From contig CACNFS010000004.1 in assembly GCA_902619835.1 (NCBI GenBank), forward strand, positions 1 through 64,000: a stretch of DNA of 64,000 nucleotides, written 5' to 3'. Positions 55,801 to 64,000 of this stretch are shown one piece after another (the first letter of the stretch is position 1; each line of letters opens with the position of its first letter). The DNA comes from an uncultured Pelagibacteraceae bacterium (GTDB lineage: Bacteria; Pseudomonadota; Alphaproteobacteria; Pelagibacterales; Pelagibacteraceae). The position numbers and the translations under genes were made by a program. A model generated the notes under the pieces. The model did not search any database and had not been told where the DNA came from. It saw nothing but the letters and a program-made list of their open reading frames with translations.

Positions 55801-57042
55801 TTAGAAGATGAGAATGGAAGGCAGCTTGCTATTTATAAAGTAAATTATGGTTCAAAGCTTTTTTTCAAAGATGGAGATAAAATTGAAAAAGGAAAAAAAA
55901 TTGCAGAATGGGATCCATATACACTACCCGTAATTGCAGAGACCTCAGGTATAGCAAATTATATGGACTTAATGGAAGGAAGTTCATTAGCTGAAACATT
56001 TGATGATGCAACCGGTTTATCTTCAAAGTCAGTTACAGATTGGAAGTCTACTTCTAAGAATTCAGAATTGAAACCAAGAATTACATTGAGAAATGAAAAA
56101 GGAGAAATTATTAAAAAAGCCGACGGTAATGAAGCAAGGTATTACTTAGTGCCAGATACAATATTATCTGTTAAAGATGGACAAAAAATATCAGCAGGTG
56201 ATGTGCTTGCGAGATTACCAAAAGAAACTTCAAAAACTAAAGACATTACTGGAGGCTTGCCAAGAGTAGCTGAACTATTTGAAGCAAGAAGACCTAAAGA
56301 TAGCGCAATTATTGCTGAAAATGATGGCATTATTGAATTTGGAAAAGAAGTTCGAGGGAAACAGAAAATCTCTATCGTTTCTTCAAATGGTGAAACTTCT
56401 AATTATTTAATTCCTAAAGGAAAGCATGTTAATTTTAATCAAGGAGAAAAAATCAAAAAAGGGGAATATTTACTCGACGGTAGCCCTGCACCACATGATA
56501 TTTTAAGAATTCTTGGAGTAGAAAAATTAACAGAGTATTTTGTTACAGAAGTCCAAGAAGTTTATAGATTGCAAGGAGTTGTAATAAACGATAAACATAT
56601 TGAAACAATTGTGAGACAAATGTTGAAAAGAGTTGAAGTTAAAAATCCAGGAGACTCAGAACTATTGTCTGGCGAAGTAATAGATTTAATTGATATGAAT
56701 TTAATTAACGATAAATTAAGATCTGAAAATAAAAAACCTGCAACTTATGAAAGAGTTTTATTAGGTATAACAAAAGCTTCTTTGCAAACAAATTCGTTCA
56801 TATCAGCAGCCAGTTTCCAGGAAACTACAAGAGTTTTAACAGATGCTTCGATAAAAGGAAAAATTGATACCCTAGAGGGTTTGAAAGAAAATGTTATAGT
56901 AGGAAGGTTAGTACCTGCTGGAACAGGTTTAACTAAAATTGAATGGGACAAACAAGCTAGAGAACAAGATAAAGCTAGATTAGAAGAACTTAAAAAACAG
57001 GAGCTAGAATCCGCGCCAGTAGCTGCTGATCAACAAGCGTAG
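52846..57042 (+). CDS. rpoC: RNA polymerase beta' subunit
   Basis: 1398 residues. The N-terminal zinc finger ([20 protein letters not shown]), the absolutely conserved catalytic [12 protein letters not shown] (about 462) with three Asp for Mg, the bridge/trigger regions ([20 protein letters not shown]) and a second zinc site ending CQICYGRD are present. An Ala/Glu-rich tail closes the protein. Confidence 0.98.
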   Translation: MEKSLSRNFENQNITQENNFDSIKITLASPEKIKSWSYGEIKKPETINYRTFRPEKDGLFCSRIFGPVKDYECLCGKYKRMKFRGIICEKCGVEVTKSNVRRERMGHIDLACPVAHIWFLKSLPSRISLAIDMKLKEVEKVLYFESFIIVEPGLTTLKKGQLISEEELVKAQDEFGEDAFSAGIGAEAVREILLNLDLKKEQKKLRDSLKEIKSKVTEERTIKRLKLIESFISSGNKPEWMILTSIPVIPPELRPLVPLDGGRFATSDLNDLYRRVINRNNRLKRLLDLKAPDIIVRNEKRMLQESVDALFDNGRRGRVITGTGKRPLKSLAEMLKGKQGRFRQNLLGKRVDYSGRSVIVVGPELKLHQCGLPKKMALELFKPFLYARLDKLGLATTIKQAKRLVEKEKSEVWDSLEQIIREHPILLNRAPTLHRLGVQAFEAKLIEGNAIELHPLVCAAFNADFDGDQMAVHIPLSLEAQLEARVLMMSTNNILSPSNGKPIIVPSQDIVLGIYYLSQSNDEENKDKKPKGIFSTVEEIEQALENKSISLHTKIISTFKTIDKEGNYIKEKYLSTAGRFLLANVLPSNSNIRFSLVNKLLTKKNVSEVIDTIFRYCGQKETVIFCDKIKTLGFKHAFKAGISFGKDDLLIPKTKESLINNTKKQIEEYEKQYSDGLITRGEKYNKVVDVWSKCTDTVANEMMKEISSAEKVYDDDRIETNSVYMMADSGARGSQAQMKQLAGMRGLIAKPSGEIIETPIISNFKEGLSVLEYFNSTHGARKGLADTALKTANSGYLTRRLCDVAQDVQITKTECDSKKRSSVNISEIIEGGNILVSLSERVLGRVIAENIKNPVTGEVIIKKDKLIDEFDCEKIDAAGVKSVNVYSVITCASTKGVCQICYGRDLARGKLVSVGEAVGMIAAQSIGEPGTQLTMRTFHVGGTAQIKEESQIISQTKGKLNIINKNLIEDSKKNIIVMGRNTQLSLEDENGRQLAIYKVNYGSKLFFKDGDKIEKGKKIAEWDPYTLPVIAETSGIANYMDLMEGSSLAETFDDATGLSSKSVTDWKSTSKNSELKPRITLRNEKGEIIKKADGNEARYYLVPDTILSVKDGQKISAGDVLARLPKETSKTKDITGGLPRVAELFEARRPKDSAIIAENDGIIEFGKEVRGKQKISIVSSNGETSNYLIPKGKHVNFNQGEKIKKGEYLLDGSPAPHDILRILGVEKLTEYFVTEVQEVYRLQGVVINDKHIETIVRQMLKRVEVKNPGDSELLSGEVIDLIDMNLINDKLRSENKKPATYERVLLGITKASLQTNSFISAASFQETTRVLTDASIKGKIDTLEGLKENVIVGRLVPAGTGLTKIEWDKQAREQDKARLEELKKQELESAPVAADQQA

Positions 57043-57066
57043 AAGAAATATAAAAATCTTTAAATA

Positions 57067-57094
57067 TTGACTTTTATCAATTCAATGTTAGTTT
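57067..57094 (+). promoter_or_regulatory. possible promoter of the str operon (rpsL)
   Basis: TTGACT at 57067-57072, a 16-bp spacer and TAGTTT at 57089-57094, in the 153-bp gap after rpoC. The -35 is good, the -10 is weak. Transcription would start near 57102. Confidence 0.4.
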
Positions 57095-57109
57095 ACGGCA
57101 CATTTTGAA

Positions 57110-57148
57110 TGTTAGAAGTAAGGTAGATTATAACCTTAAACACTAACA
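57110..57148 (+). promoter_or_regulatory. structured RNA leader before rpsL
   Basis: An outer 6-bp stem (TGTTAG 57110-57115 with CTAACA 57143-57148) encloses an inner 6-bp stem (TAAGGT 57119-57124 with ACCTTA 57133-57138) and an 8-nt loop. A second AATGTTAG copy at 57084-57091 could pair with the same CTAACA. This may be a ribosomal-protein regulatory element; no known leader was recognised. Confidence 0.5.
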
Positions 57149-57195
57149 AAAATCAGCAGGTTATTCTTTATTTTCTACTTCAAAATATTACTATT

Positions 57196-57567
57196 ATGCC
57201 GACTATAAACCAGTTGATTAAAAAAAGTAGGGTTAAACCTGTTGCTAGAAATAAAGTTCCAGCCTTAGAGAAACAACCTTTAAAAAGGGGTGTTTGCGTT
57301 AAAGTTTACACTACCACACCAAAAAAACCAAACTCAGCTTTAAGAAAAGTGGCCAGGGTTAGATTGTCAAATGGTTTCGAAGTAACAGCTTATATACCAG
57401 GAGAGGGTCATAATTTACAAGAGCACTCTGTAGTATTATTGAGAGGAGGTAGAGTGAAAGACCTGCCAGGTGTGAGATATCACATTTTAAGAGGTAATTT
57501 AGATACACAGGGTGTAGCAAATCGTAAACAAAGAAGATCTTTGTACGGAGCAAAAAAACCAAAATAA
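57196..57567 (+). CDS. rpsL: 30S ribosomal protein S12
   Basis: 123 residues with the decoding-centre loops [20 protein letters not shown] and [17 protein letters not shown]. The Lys residues at the two streptomycin-contact loops (KPNS and VKDLPG) are wild-type. First gene of the str operon, 6 bp before rpsG. Confidence 0.97.
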   Translation: MPTINQLIKKSRVKPVARNKVPALEKQPLKRGVCVKVYTTTPKKPNSALRKVARVRLSNGFEVTAYIPGEGHNLQEHSVVLLRGGRVKDLPGVRYHILRGNLDTQGVANRKQRRSLYGAKKPK

Positions 57568-57573
57568 TTTATC

Positions 57574-58044
57574 ATGTCGCGAAAAAGAAAAGCACCAGTT
57601 AGAAAAGTATATCCAGATCCTAGATTTCACTCTGAGGTCGTTTCAAAATTTATAAACTCTATTATGTATGACGGTAAAAGATCAACCGCAGAAAAAATTC
57701 TTTATGATGCTTTAGATAAAATAAAGTCAAAAAATAATGAGGATCCACTTAAGATATTTAATACTGCAATAAGTAATGTAAAACCTAACTTAGAATGTAG
57801 ATCCAGACGAGTTGGTGGAGCAACATATCAAGTTCCTGTTGAAGTAAAATCAAAAAGAGCTCAAGCATTAGCTTTACGTTGGATAATGGATGCGACAAGA
57901 AAAAGAAAAAATAAAACTATGGCAGATAAACTTTACGCAGAATTAATTGACGCATCACAAAACAAAGGCTCGGCTATCAAAAAGAGGGAAGACACACATA
58001 AGATGGCAGAGTCTAACAAAGCTTTTGCTCACTTTAGGTGGTAA
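57574..58044 (+). CDS. rpsG: 30S ribosomal protein S7
   Basis: 156 residues starting [18 protein letters not shown] and containing [20 protein letters not shown] and ALRWIM. Binds the 3' major domain of 16S rRNA. It is the usual autorepressor of the str operon; the 6-bp gap before it leaves no room for the E. coli-type S12-S7 intercistronic site. Confidence 0.97.
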   Translation: MSRKRKAPVRKVYPDPRFHSEVVSKFINSIMYDGKRSTAEKILYDALDKIKSKNNEDPLKIFNTAISNVKPNLECRSRRVGGATYQVPVEVKSKRAQALALRWIMDATRKRKNKTMADKLYAELIDASQNKGSAIKKREDTHKMAESNKAFAHFRW

Positions 58045-58047
58045 TAA

Positions 58048-60120
58048 ATGGCTAATTATACTTTAGATAAATATAGAAATATTGGTATCATGGCACACAT
58101 TGATGCTGGCAAAACAACTACAACAGAAAGAATACTTTATTATACGGGTAAAAGTCATAAAATTGGAGAGGTACATGATGGTGCAGCGACTATGGATTGG
58201 ATGGAACAAGAACAGGAAAGAGGTATTACGATTACTTCAGCTGCCACAACCTGTTTTTGGAGAGATCATAGAATTAATATTATAGACACACCAGGGCACG
58301 TAGATTTTACCATTGAAGTCGAGAGATCTTTAAAAGTTTTAGACGGTGCAGTAGCAGTTTTTGACGGAGTGGCCGGTGTAGAACCTCAATCGGAAACAGT
58401 CTGGAGACAAGCCGATAAATATAAAGTTCCAAGAATTTGTTTTGTAAATAAACTAGATAGAACTGGTGCTGATTTTTATCGATGTGTAGATATGATTAAA
58501 GATAGATTAGGTTGCAAACCATTAGTTTTGCAACTCCCCATAGGCTCTGAGGCAGATCTCAAAGGAGTAATTGATTTAGTTAAAATGAAGGGTGTAGTTT
58601 GGCAAAACGAAGATCTCGGTGCAAAATTTGAATATGTTGATATCCCTACCGAGCTTAAAGAAAAAGCTGAGAAATATAGAAAAGATCTTGTAGAAACTGC
58701 AGTTGAAGAAGATGAAAAATTGATGGAGTCTTATTTAGAAGGCAAGGAACCTACTGAGAGTGAATTGATTAGATGTATAAGAAAAGGAACTATATCGTTT
58801 AACTTTGTTCCAATCCTTACAGGTTCTGCTTTTAAGAATAAAGGTGTCCAACCTTTACTTGACTCCGTAATTGATTATCTGCCCAGCCCAAACGACCTTA
58901 AATCTATCGAGGGAACAAAAGTTGGTTCTGATGAAAAAATAACCATGAAATTTGACGCAAAAGAAAAATTTTCAGCTTTAGCATTTAAAGTTGCAAATGA
59001 TCCATTTGTTGGATCTTTAACATTTATAAGAATTTACTCCGGAACTTTAAACGCAGGAACATCAATTCTAAACTCTTCTAAAGATAAAGATGAAAGAATT
59101 GGCAGAATGCTTTTAATGCATGCTAACAGTAGAGAAGATATTAAATCTGCTAGCGCCGGAGATATAGTTGCTTTAGCGGGCTTGAAACATACAATCACTG
59201 GCCATACTTTATGTGATACGAAAAATCCAATTTTACTTGAGCCAATGGAATTTCCTGATCCAGTAATTGAGATAGCAGTAGAGCCTAAAACAAAAGGAGA
59301 TCAAGAAAAAATGGGAGAAGCTTTGGCAAGATTAGCTAAAGAAGATCCATCTTTTAGAGTTTCTTCTGACGAAGAGTCCGGTCAAACTATTATCAAAGGC
59401 ATGGGAGAACTACACCTTGATATAATTGTAGATAGGATGAAAAGAGAATTTAAAGTTGAAGCAAATATTGGAGCGCCACAAGTTGCATATAGAGAAACAA
59501 TTTTAGGATCTGCGGAGATGGAATATATACATAAAAAACAGAGTGGAGGCGCTGGCCAGTTTGCTAAAGTTAAATTAAGCGTTGAACCATTAGAAGCTGG
59601 TAAAGGCAGAGAAGTAGAAAATCTTATTAAAGGTGGCTCAATACCAAAAGAATTTATTCCTGGAGTGGAAAAAGGAGTCGAAAGCGTTTCTGATAGCGGA
59701 ATACTAGCAGGTTTCCCTATAATTGATTATAAAGTTAAAATTCTTGATGGTTTACACCACGAAGTAGATTCTAGTGTATTAGCTTTTGAAATAGCTAGCA
59801 GAACATGTTTCAGAGAAGCTTGCCAAAAAGCAACATTGAAATTATTAGAACCAATGATGAAAGTTGAAGTAGTAACTCCGGAGGAATTTATGGGCGATGT
59901 TATTGGTGATTTAAATAGTAGAAGGGGTCAAGTTGGATCTACAGAACCTAGAGGTAATGCAACTGCCATCAATGCGGTTGTTCCATTAGCGAATATGTTT
60001 GGATATATAAATAACTTAAGATCATCTACGCAGGGTAGAGCACAGTATACAATGCAATTCAGTCATTATGATAAGGTGCCACAAAATGTTCAAGATGAAG
60101 TTACAAAAAAATTAGCATAA
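58048..60120 (+). CDS. fusA: elongation factor G
   Basis: 690-residue translocase GTPase. G1 [16 protein letters not shown], switch [14 protein letters not shown]3 DTPGHVDF and G4 NKLDR are present, and domain IV keeps the conserved [12 protein letters not shown] single fusA, followed directly by rpsJ with no tuf between. Confidence 0.98.
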   Translation: MANYTLDKYRNIGIMAHIDAGKTTTTERILYYTGKSHKIGEVHDGAATMDWMEQEQERGITITSAATTCFWRDHRINIIDTPGHVDFTIEVERSLKVLDGAVAVFDGVAGVEPQSETVWRQADKYKVPRICFVNKLDRTGADFYRCVDMIKDRLGCKPLVLQLPIGSEADLKGVIDLVKMKGVVWQNEDLGAKFEYVDIPTELKEKAEKYRKDLVETAVEEDEKLMESYLEGKEPTESELIRCIRKGTISFNFVPILTGSAFKNKGVQPLLDSVIDYLPSPNDLKSIEGTKVGSDEKITMKFDAKEKFSALAFKVANDPFVGSLTFIRIYSGTLNAGTSILNSSKDKDERIGRMLLMHANSREDIKSASAGDIVALAGLKHTITGHTLCDTKNPILLEPMEFPDPVIEIAVEPKTKGDQEKMGEALARLAKEDPSFRVSSDEESGQTIIKGMGELHLDIIVDRMKREFKVEANIGAPQVAYRETILGSAEMEYIHKKQSGGAGQFAKVKLSVEPLEAGKGREVENLIKGGSIPKEFIPGVEKGVESVSDSGILAGFPIIDYKVKILDGLHHEVDSSVLAFEIASRTCFREACQKATLKLLEPMMKVEVVTPEEFMGDVIGDLNSRRGQVGSTEPRGNATAINAVVPLANMFGYINNLRSSTQGRAQYTMQFSHYDKVPQNVQDEVTKKLA

Positions 60121-60121
60121 T

Positions 60122-60430
60122 ATGGAAAATCAAAATATTAGAATACATTTAAAAGCTTATGATAATAAAATCCTCGATTTGTCTACCGAGGAAATAGTTA
60201 ATACAGCTAAAAGAACCGGAGCTCAAGTAAAAGGCCCTATACCTTTACCAACCAGAATAGAAAGGTATACTGTATTAAGATCTCCTCACATTGATAAAAA
60301 AAGTAGGGAGCAATTTGAGTCAAGAACTCATAAAAGATTAATTGATATTATTGAACCAACGCCACAAACAGTAGAAGCATTGATGAAACTAGATTTAGCC
60401 TCTGGAGTTGACATAGAGATAAAAATATAA
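60122..60430 (+). CDS. rpsJ: 30S ribosomal protein S10
   Basis: 102 residues: [40 protein letters not shown] and [16 protein letters not shown]. It also serves as NusE in antitermination. It starts 1 bp after fusA, so str and S10 operons appear fused. Confidence 0.97.
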   Translation: MENQNIRIHLKAYDNKILDLSTEEIVNTAKRTGAQVKGPIPLPTRIERYTVLRSPHIDKKSREQFESRTHKRLIDIIEPTPQTVEALMKLDLASGVDIEIKI

Positions 60431-60434
60431 ATTT

Positions 60435-61139
60435 ATGAGCTTAGGATTAATTGGAAAAAAAATAGGTATGACCAGAGAATTTATGGAAACAGGTCAATCT
60501 GTTCCCGTCACTGTGATAAAAATCGAAAAAGGCAGGGTTCTAGACATAATTACTAAAGAAAAAAGAGGCTATAATGCAATAAAAGTTGGATTTTTCAATT
60601 TAAAAAACTCAAAGTTATCAAAACAAATGAAAGGATACTTCGCAAAGAAAAATACAGAACCTAAAAAAATTCTAAAAGAATTCAGAGTTGAAAATTATGA
60701 GTCCTTTAAAGAGGGTAATGAACTTGGTTTGGAGATATTTAAGGAAAAAAAATTTTTAGACGTTAAATCTAAAACTATTGGAAAAGGCTTTGCCGGAGTT
60801 ATGAAAAGATGGAATTTTGGAGGATTAAGAGCTTCGCATGGAGTATCTGTTTCACATAGATCACATGGATCAACAGGTCAAAGACAAGATCCCGGTAAAG
60901 TTTTTAAAGGAAAAAAAATGGCTGGCCATATGGGTGATAAAAATAGAACAATGTTAAACTTAGAAATTATTAAATCTGATTTTGAAAATAATCTTATTTA
61001 TTTAAAAGGTTCAATACCCGGATCTAAAAATACAACAGTTTTTCTAAGAGAGTCCGTAAAAAATGTGAGCAGAAAAACTATAAAAGAAAAACATGAAGCT
61101 AAAGTTAAAGCTGCTGCTGCTAAGAAAGGAAAAAAATAA
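60435..61139 (+). CDS. rplC: 50S ribosomal protein L3
   Basis: 234 residues with GLIGKKIGMTREF at the start and the peptidyl-transferase-reaching loop GGLRASHGVSVSHRSHGSTG with GQRQDPGKVFKGKKMAGHMG. A Lys/Ala-rich tail (about 20 residues) extends the C-terminus. rplD starts at the next base. Confidence 0.97.
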   Translation: MSLGLIGKKIGMTREFMETGQSVPVTVIKIEKGRVLDIITKEKRGYNAIKVGFFNLKNSKLSKQMKGYFAKKNTEPKKILKEFRVENYESFKEGNELGLEIFKEKKFLDVKSKTIGKGFAGVMKRWNFGGLRASHGVSVSHRSHGSTGQRQDPGKVFKGKKMAGHMGDKNRTMLNLEIIKSDFENNLIYLKGSIPGSKNTTVFLRESVKNVSRKTIKEKHEAKVKAAAAKKGKK

Positions 61140-61775
61140 ATGAAATTTCCAATGCTTAATATTGATGGTGCTAAAAATGAAACAATAGAAATATCAGATA
61201 AAATTGTGAAAAATAAAGTTAACCATAAATTAATTAAATTTGTTATAGATTGGCAGTTAAACAGAGCCAAACCAAGAACAGCTAAAACTAAGCAAAGAAA
61301 TCAAATTCGAGGGTCTACAAAAAAAATCATCGCTCAAAAAGGAAGTGGTGGAGCAAGACACGCAAGTAAAAAAGCTCCTCTTTTTGTTGGCGGTGGGATA
61401 GCCCATGGTCCAAAAGGTTCAGTTTACAAGATTAAGAAAATTAATAAAAAAGTAAAAAAATTAGCTTTATTACAAACATTATCAAAAAAAACAATTGATA
61501 AAAATTTATTTTTTTTAGCTGATGTTAAAAGAGAAATAAAAAAAACAAAAGAATTTAATATTTTTTTAAAAAAGAATAATATCTCAAATGTATTAATTAT
61601 ATCTGATCTGGACTCAATGAAGAATATAAATAAATCAGCCCGAAATATTAAAGATGTAAAACTTATAAAAGATGAGGGGACTAATATTTATGATATTTTA
61701 AAATATAAAAATATTTTGATTACATCGTCATCAGCCAAAAAAATTCAGAATAGGATTTTAAATGAAAAGAATTAA
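61140..61775 (+). CDS. rplD: 50S ribosomal protein L4
   Basis: 211 residues with the exit-tunnel loop GSTKKIIAQKGSGGARHASK. L4 controls the S10 operon in enterics, but fusA-rpsJ spacing here leaves no S10 leader. It overlaps rplW by 14 bp. Confidence 0.96.
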   Translation: MKFPMLNIDGAKNETIEISDKIVKNKVNHKLIKFVIDWQLNRAKPRTAKTKQRNQIRGSTKKIIAQKGSGGARHASKKAPLFVGGGIAHGPKGSVYKIKKINKKVKKLALLQTLSKKTIDKNLFFLADVKREIKKTKEFNIFLKKNNISNVLIISDLDSMKNINKSARNIKDVKLIKDEGTNIYDILKYKNILITSSSAKKIQNRILNEKN

Positions 61776-62055
61776 TTACATTGACTCAATTAGAAGTCCA
61801 ATCATAACAGAAAAGGCCACTATTTTGTCCGAGCAAAATAAAACTGTATTTAAAGTTCATGATAGTGCAAACAAAAAGACTATAAAAAAAAATATAGAAA
61901 AAATATTTAAAGTTAATGTTGTTAAAATTAATATAATTAACCAAAAAACTAAACAAAAGATGAAACAAGGAAGAAAGTCTTTTAGATCAGGTTATAAAAA
62001 AGCAATTGTTACTTTAAAGAAAGGTCAAAGTATAGACCTAACCACAGGAGTTTAA
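61762..62055 (+). CDS. rplW: 50S ribosomal protein L23
   Basis: 97 residues with IRSPIITEKATILSEQNKTVF and the C-terminal RKSFRSGYKKAIVTLKKGQ. It forms the docking site for trigger factor and SRP at the tunnel exit. The start lies inside rplD (14-bp overlap). Confidence 0.95.
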   Translation: MKRINYIDSIRSPIITEKATILSEQNKTVFKVHDSANKKTIKKNIEKIFKVNVVKINIINQKTKQKMKQGRKSFRSGYKKAIVTLKKGQSIDLTTGV

Positions 62056-62058
62056 TTT

Positions 62059-62892
62059 ATGGCACTTAAAACATTTAAACCTTATACAAAATCATCGAGA
62101 GGAACCGTTGTTCTAGATAAAAGTAATCTCTGGAAAGGTTCACCTTTCAAACCTTTGACTAAAGGACAAAACTTTACAGGAGGTAGAAATAATAATGGAA
62201 GAATTACTTCTAGGCATATAGGCGGCGGCTCAAAGCATAAATATAGAATTATTGACTTTTTTAGAAAAAAGAAAAATATTTTAGCAAAAGTAGACCGTAT
62301 AGAATACGACCCTAATAGAACTGCTCATATTGCTTTAATTACTTACAGGGATAATGAAAAATCTTATATAATTTGTCCACAAGGTCTTAAAGTGGGTGAC
62401 ACAGTTGAAGCAGGAAAAAATATTGATATCAAGATCGGTAATTGCTTAGAGCTAAAAGATATACCACCGGGTACATCCATTCATAATGTTGAATTAATAC
62501 CTGGGAATGGAGGAAAATTAGCTAGATCAGCAGGATCTTCTATAATTCTATCTGGATATGACGATGATTACGCAATATTAAAACTTTCGTCTGGAGAAAC
62601 AAGAAAAGTCAGTAGCTCTTGTATAGCTACCATAGGAGTTGTTTCAAACCCAGATCAAAAAAATATAAAAATTGGTAAAGCAGGAAGAAATAGGTGGCGT
62701 GGAAAAAGACCTCAAACCAGAGGTGTTGCAATGAATCCAGTAGATCATCCACATGGAGGAGGAGAAGGTAAAACATCAGGTGGACGTAGTCCAGTATCAC
62801 CATGGGGCCAGTCTGCAAAAGGTTTAAAAACACGAAGGCCAAAAAGAAGCGATAAATTAATAATCACAAGAAGGAAAAAAAGGAAGCAATGA
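62059..62892 (+). CDS. rplB: 50S ribosomal protein L2
   Basis: 277 residues with [32 protein letters not shown] and the peptidyl-transferase-centre segment [15 protein letters not shown] containing the critical His. It overlaps rpsS by 4 bp. Confidence 0.97.
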   Translation: MALKTFKPYTKSSRGTVVLDKSNLWKGSPFKPLTKGQNFTGGRNNNGRITSRHIGGGSKHKYRIIDFFRKKKNILAKVDRIEYDPNRTAHIALITYRDNEKSYIICPQGLKVGDTVEAGKNIDIKIGNCLELKDIPPGTSIHNVELIPGNGGKLARSAGSSIILSGYDDDYAILKLSSGETRKVSSSCIATIGVVSNPDQKNIKIGKAGRNRWRGKRPQTRGVAMNPVDHPHGGGEGKTSGGRSPVSPWGQSAKGLKTRRPKRSDKLIITRRKKRKQ

Positions 62893-63206
62893 CAAGATCT
62901 GTTTGGAAAGGACCATTTGTTCACCCAAGTTTGTTAAAGAAAATTGACAAACTAAAGGACAAATCAAATAAAAAACCAATTAAAACATGGTCAAGAAATT
63001 CAACTATAATTCCTGATTTTGTTGGTCATAGCTTCATGATACACAATGGGAAAACCTTCATACCAATAACTATTTCCGAAGAGATGGTAGGTCATAAATT
63101 GGGTGAGTTTGCTCCTACAAGAACTTTTAAAGGTCATACACCAGCTGATAAAAAAGCTGCAGCAACCGCTGCTGCCGAAAAGCCAGCAACTGGAGATAAA
63201 AAATAA
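62889..63206 (+). CDS. rpsS: 30S ribosomal protein S19 with Ala/Lys tail
   Basis: 105 residues against about 92 in most bacteria. The core has [39 protein letters not shown] and APTRTFKGH. The extra end (after about residue 88) is a low-complexity Ala/Lys-rich tail. It shares 1 bp with rplV. Confidence 0.96.
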   Translation: MTRSVWKGPFVHPSLLKKIDKLKDKSNKKPIKTWSRNSTIIPDFVGHSFMIHNGKTFIPITISEEMVGHKLGEFAPTRTFKGHTPADKKAAATAAAEKPATGDKK

Positions 63207-63571
63207 TGGAAAAAAATCAATTAGTAAAAGCTGTAAATAAAAATGTGAGGACAAGCCCAAGAAAACTCGCATTAGTTTGTAATTTTATAAAAGGTAAAAA
63301 AGCAGATGTTGCATTAAGAGATTTAGAATTTTCAAGAAAGAGAATTGCAAAAGAAGTAAGCAAGACAGTTAAATCTGCTATTTCAAATGCAGAAAATAAC
63401 TACCAATATGATATAGACAACTTATTTGTTAAAGAAGCTTTTGTAGGAAAATCCTTAGTAATGAAAAGATTTAGACCCAGAGCAAAAGGTAGAGCAAGTC
63501 CAATAAAAAAACCATTTAGCAGAGTCACTATAATTTTAGAAGAAAAGAAACAAAAAAAGGAGAGCAAGTAA
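63206..63571 (+). CDS. rplV: 50S ribosomal protein L22
   Basis: 121 residues: [29 protein letters not shown] and the tunnel loop region [15 protein letters not shown]. It is joined to rpsC by a TAATG overlap at 63569-63573. Confidence 0.96.
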   Translation: MEKNQLVKAVNKNVRTSPRKLALVCNFIKGKKADVALRDLEFSRKRIAKEVSKTVKSAISNAENNYQYDIDNLFVKEAFVGKSLVMKRFRPRAKGRASPIKKPFSRVTIILEEKKQKKESK

Positions 63572-64000
63572 TGGGTCAAAAAATTAATCCAATAGGACTT
63601 AGATTAGGAATTAATAGAGGTTGGGACTCAACATGGTTTGCTAAAAAAAAGGATTTTGGTAAATTTTTAATAGAGGACTTTAAGATAAGAAATTATATTA
63701 AGAAAAATATTATTAATTCTGGGGTATCAGAAATAATAATAGAAAGGTCCTCAAAAAAATGTACTGTATCAATTCATACATCCAGGCCAGGATTTGTAAT
63801 AGGAAAAAAAGGTGCAGATATAGAGAAAATTAAGAAAAATATAATGAAAATTACTGAGAGCGATGTAAATGTGAATATAAAAGAAATAAAGAAACCTGAA
63901 TTGAATTCAAATTTAGTTGCTGAAAATATTGCTCAACAGCTAGTAAAAAGAGTTGCTTACCGAAGAGCTATGAAAAGAGCAATGCAGTCGGCTATGAGAT
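63571..64000 (+). CDS. rpsC: 30S ribosomal protein S3 (partial, cut by window end)
   Basis: The first 143 residues of S3 are present. [20 protein letters not shown] is the family start, and the KH domain has its GxxG loop in [17 protein letters not shown], followed by the [14 protein letters not shown] stretch. Full-length S3 has about 210-235 residues. It binds mRNA at the entry channel with S4 and S5. Confidence 0.95.
   Translation, partial: MGQKINPIGLRLGINRGWDSTWFAKKKDFGKFLIEDFKIRNYIKKNIINSGVSEIIIERSSKKCTVSIHTSRPGFVIGKKGADIEKIKKNIMKITESDVNVNIKEIKKPELNSNLVAENIAQQLVKRVAYRRAMKRAMQSAMR

Overview
The window looks like a chromosome segment of a SAR11-type alphaproteobacterium ('Candidatus Pelagibacter' or a close relative). 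This is inferred from gene content and architecture; no database search was run. The DNA is very AT-rich and almost fully coding. Most gene gaps are 0-5 bp, or the genes overlap by 1-14 bp, and seven convergent gene pairs have no room for an ordinary terminator. The proteins are rich in Lys, Asn and Ile. No rRNA, CRISPR array, insertion sequence or prophage was seen, and no gene-free stretch exceeds 300 bp.

Layout. 1-5.7 kb: the start of a 3-hydroxyisobutyrate dehydrogenase-type gene (cut by the window edge), an MFS transporter, rpoZ, dusA, a TauE/SafE permease and a phosphomannomutase/phosphoglucomutase. 5.7-8.8 kb: nrdAB, class I ribonucleotide reductase. 8.8-11.1 kb: an Anbu proteasome-like hydrolase divergent from a circularly permuted ATP-grasp protein. 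11.1-14.2 kb: zinc uptake (znuA, divergent from znuCB-zur) with two palindromic Zur-type operators between the divergent genes. 14.3-17.1 kb: glycine betaine binding protein and permease without an ATPase gene, facing a homocysteine methyltransferase and a small membrane protein. 17.1-20.5 kb: prpC, prpB, a LysE-type exporter and a phosphoglycolate phosphatase-like HAD gene. 20.5-29.3 kb: a plus-strand run with an acetyltransferase-only GlmU, glmS, a small beta-carbonic-anhydrase-like protein, class II DAHP synthase, nadE, cysS, cimA and a trmJ-like methyltransferase. 29.3-30.6 kb: rpsD and an unassigned methyltransferase. 30.6-37.8 kb: a tight nine-gene minus-strand operon, sfsA-map-purB-purC-purS-purQ-purL-bolA-grxD. 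37.8-39.5 kb: a CinA-N domain gene and a GT9 heptosyltransferase-like gene.

39.5-42.5 kb is the most unusual part. A two-gene cassette encodes a sugar-phosphate cyclase of the sedoheptulose-7-phosphate cyclase/dehydroquinate synthase superfamily, with a long unassigned N-terminal region, and a GT-A-like putative glycosyltransferase resembling DUF6492. It is bracketed by near-identical 16-bp direct repeats and lies next to tRNA-Leu. It is the best candidate for an undescribed pathway.

42.5-64 kb: tRNA-Leu, nadK, tRNA-Thr and rlmB. Then comes the contiguous informational block: tRNA-Tyr, tRNA-Gly, tuf, tRNA-Trp, secE, nusG, rplKAJL, rpoBC, rpsL, rpsG, fusA, and the S10 operon from rpsJ to rpsC (cut by the window end). 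Probable promoters are visible before nrdA, rpsD, tRNA-Tyr and rpsL. Strong RNA hairpins lie between rplL and rpoB and in front of rpsL.
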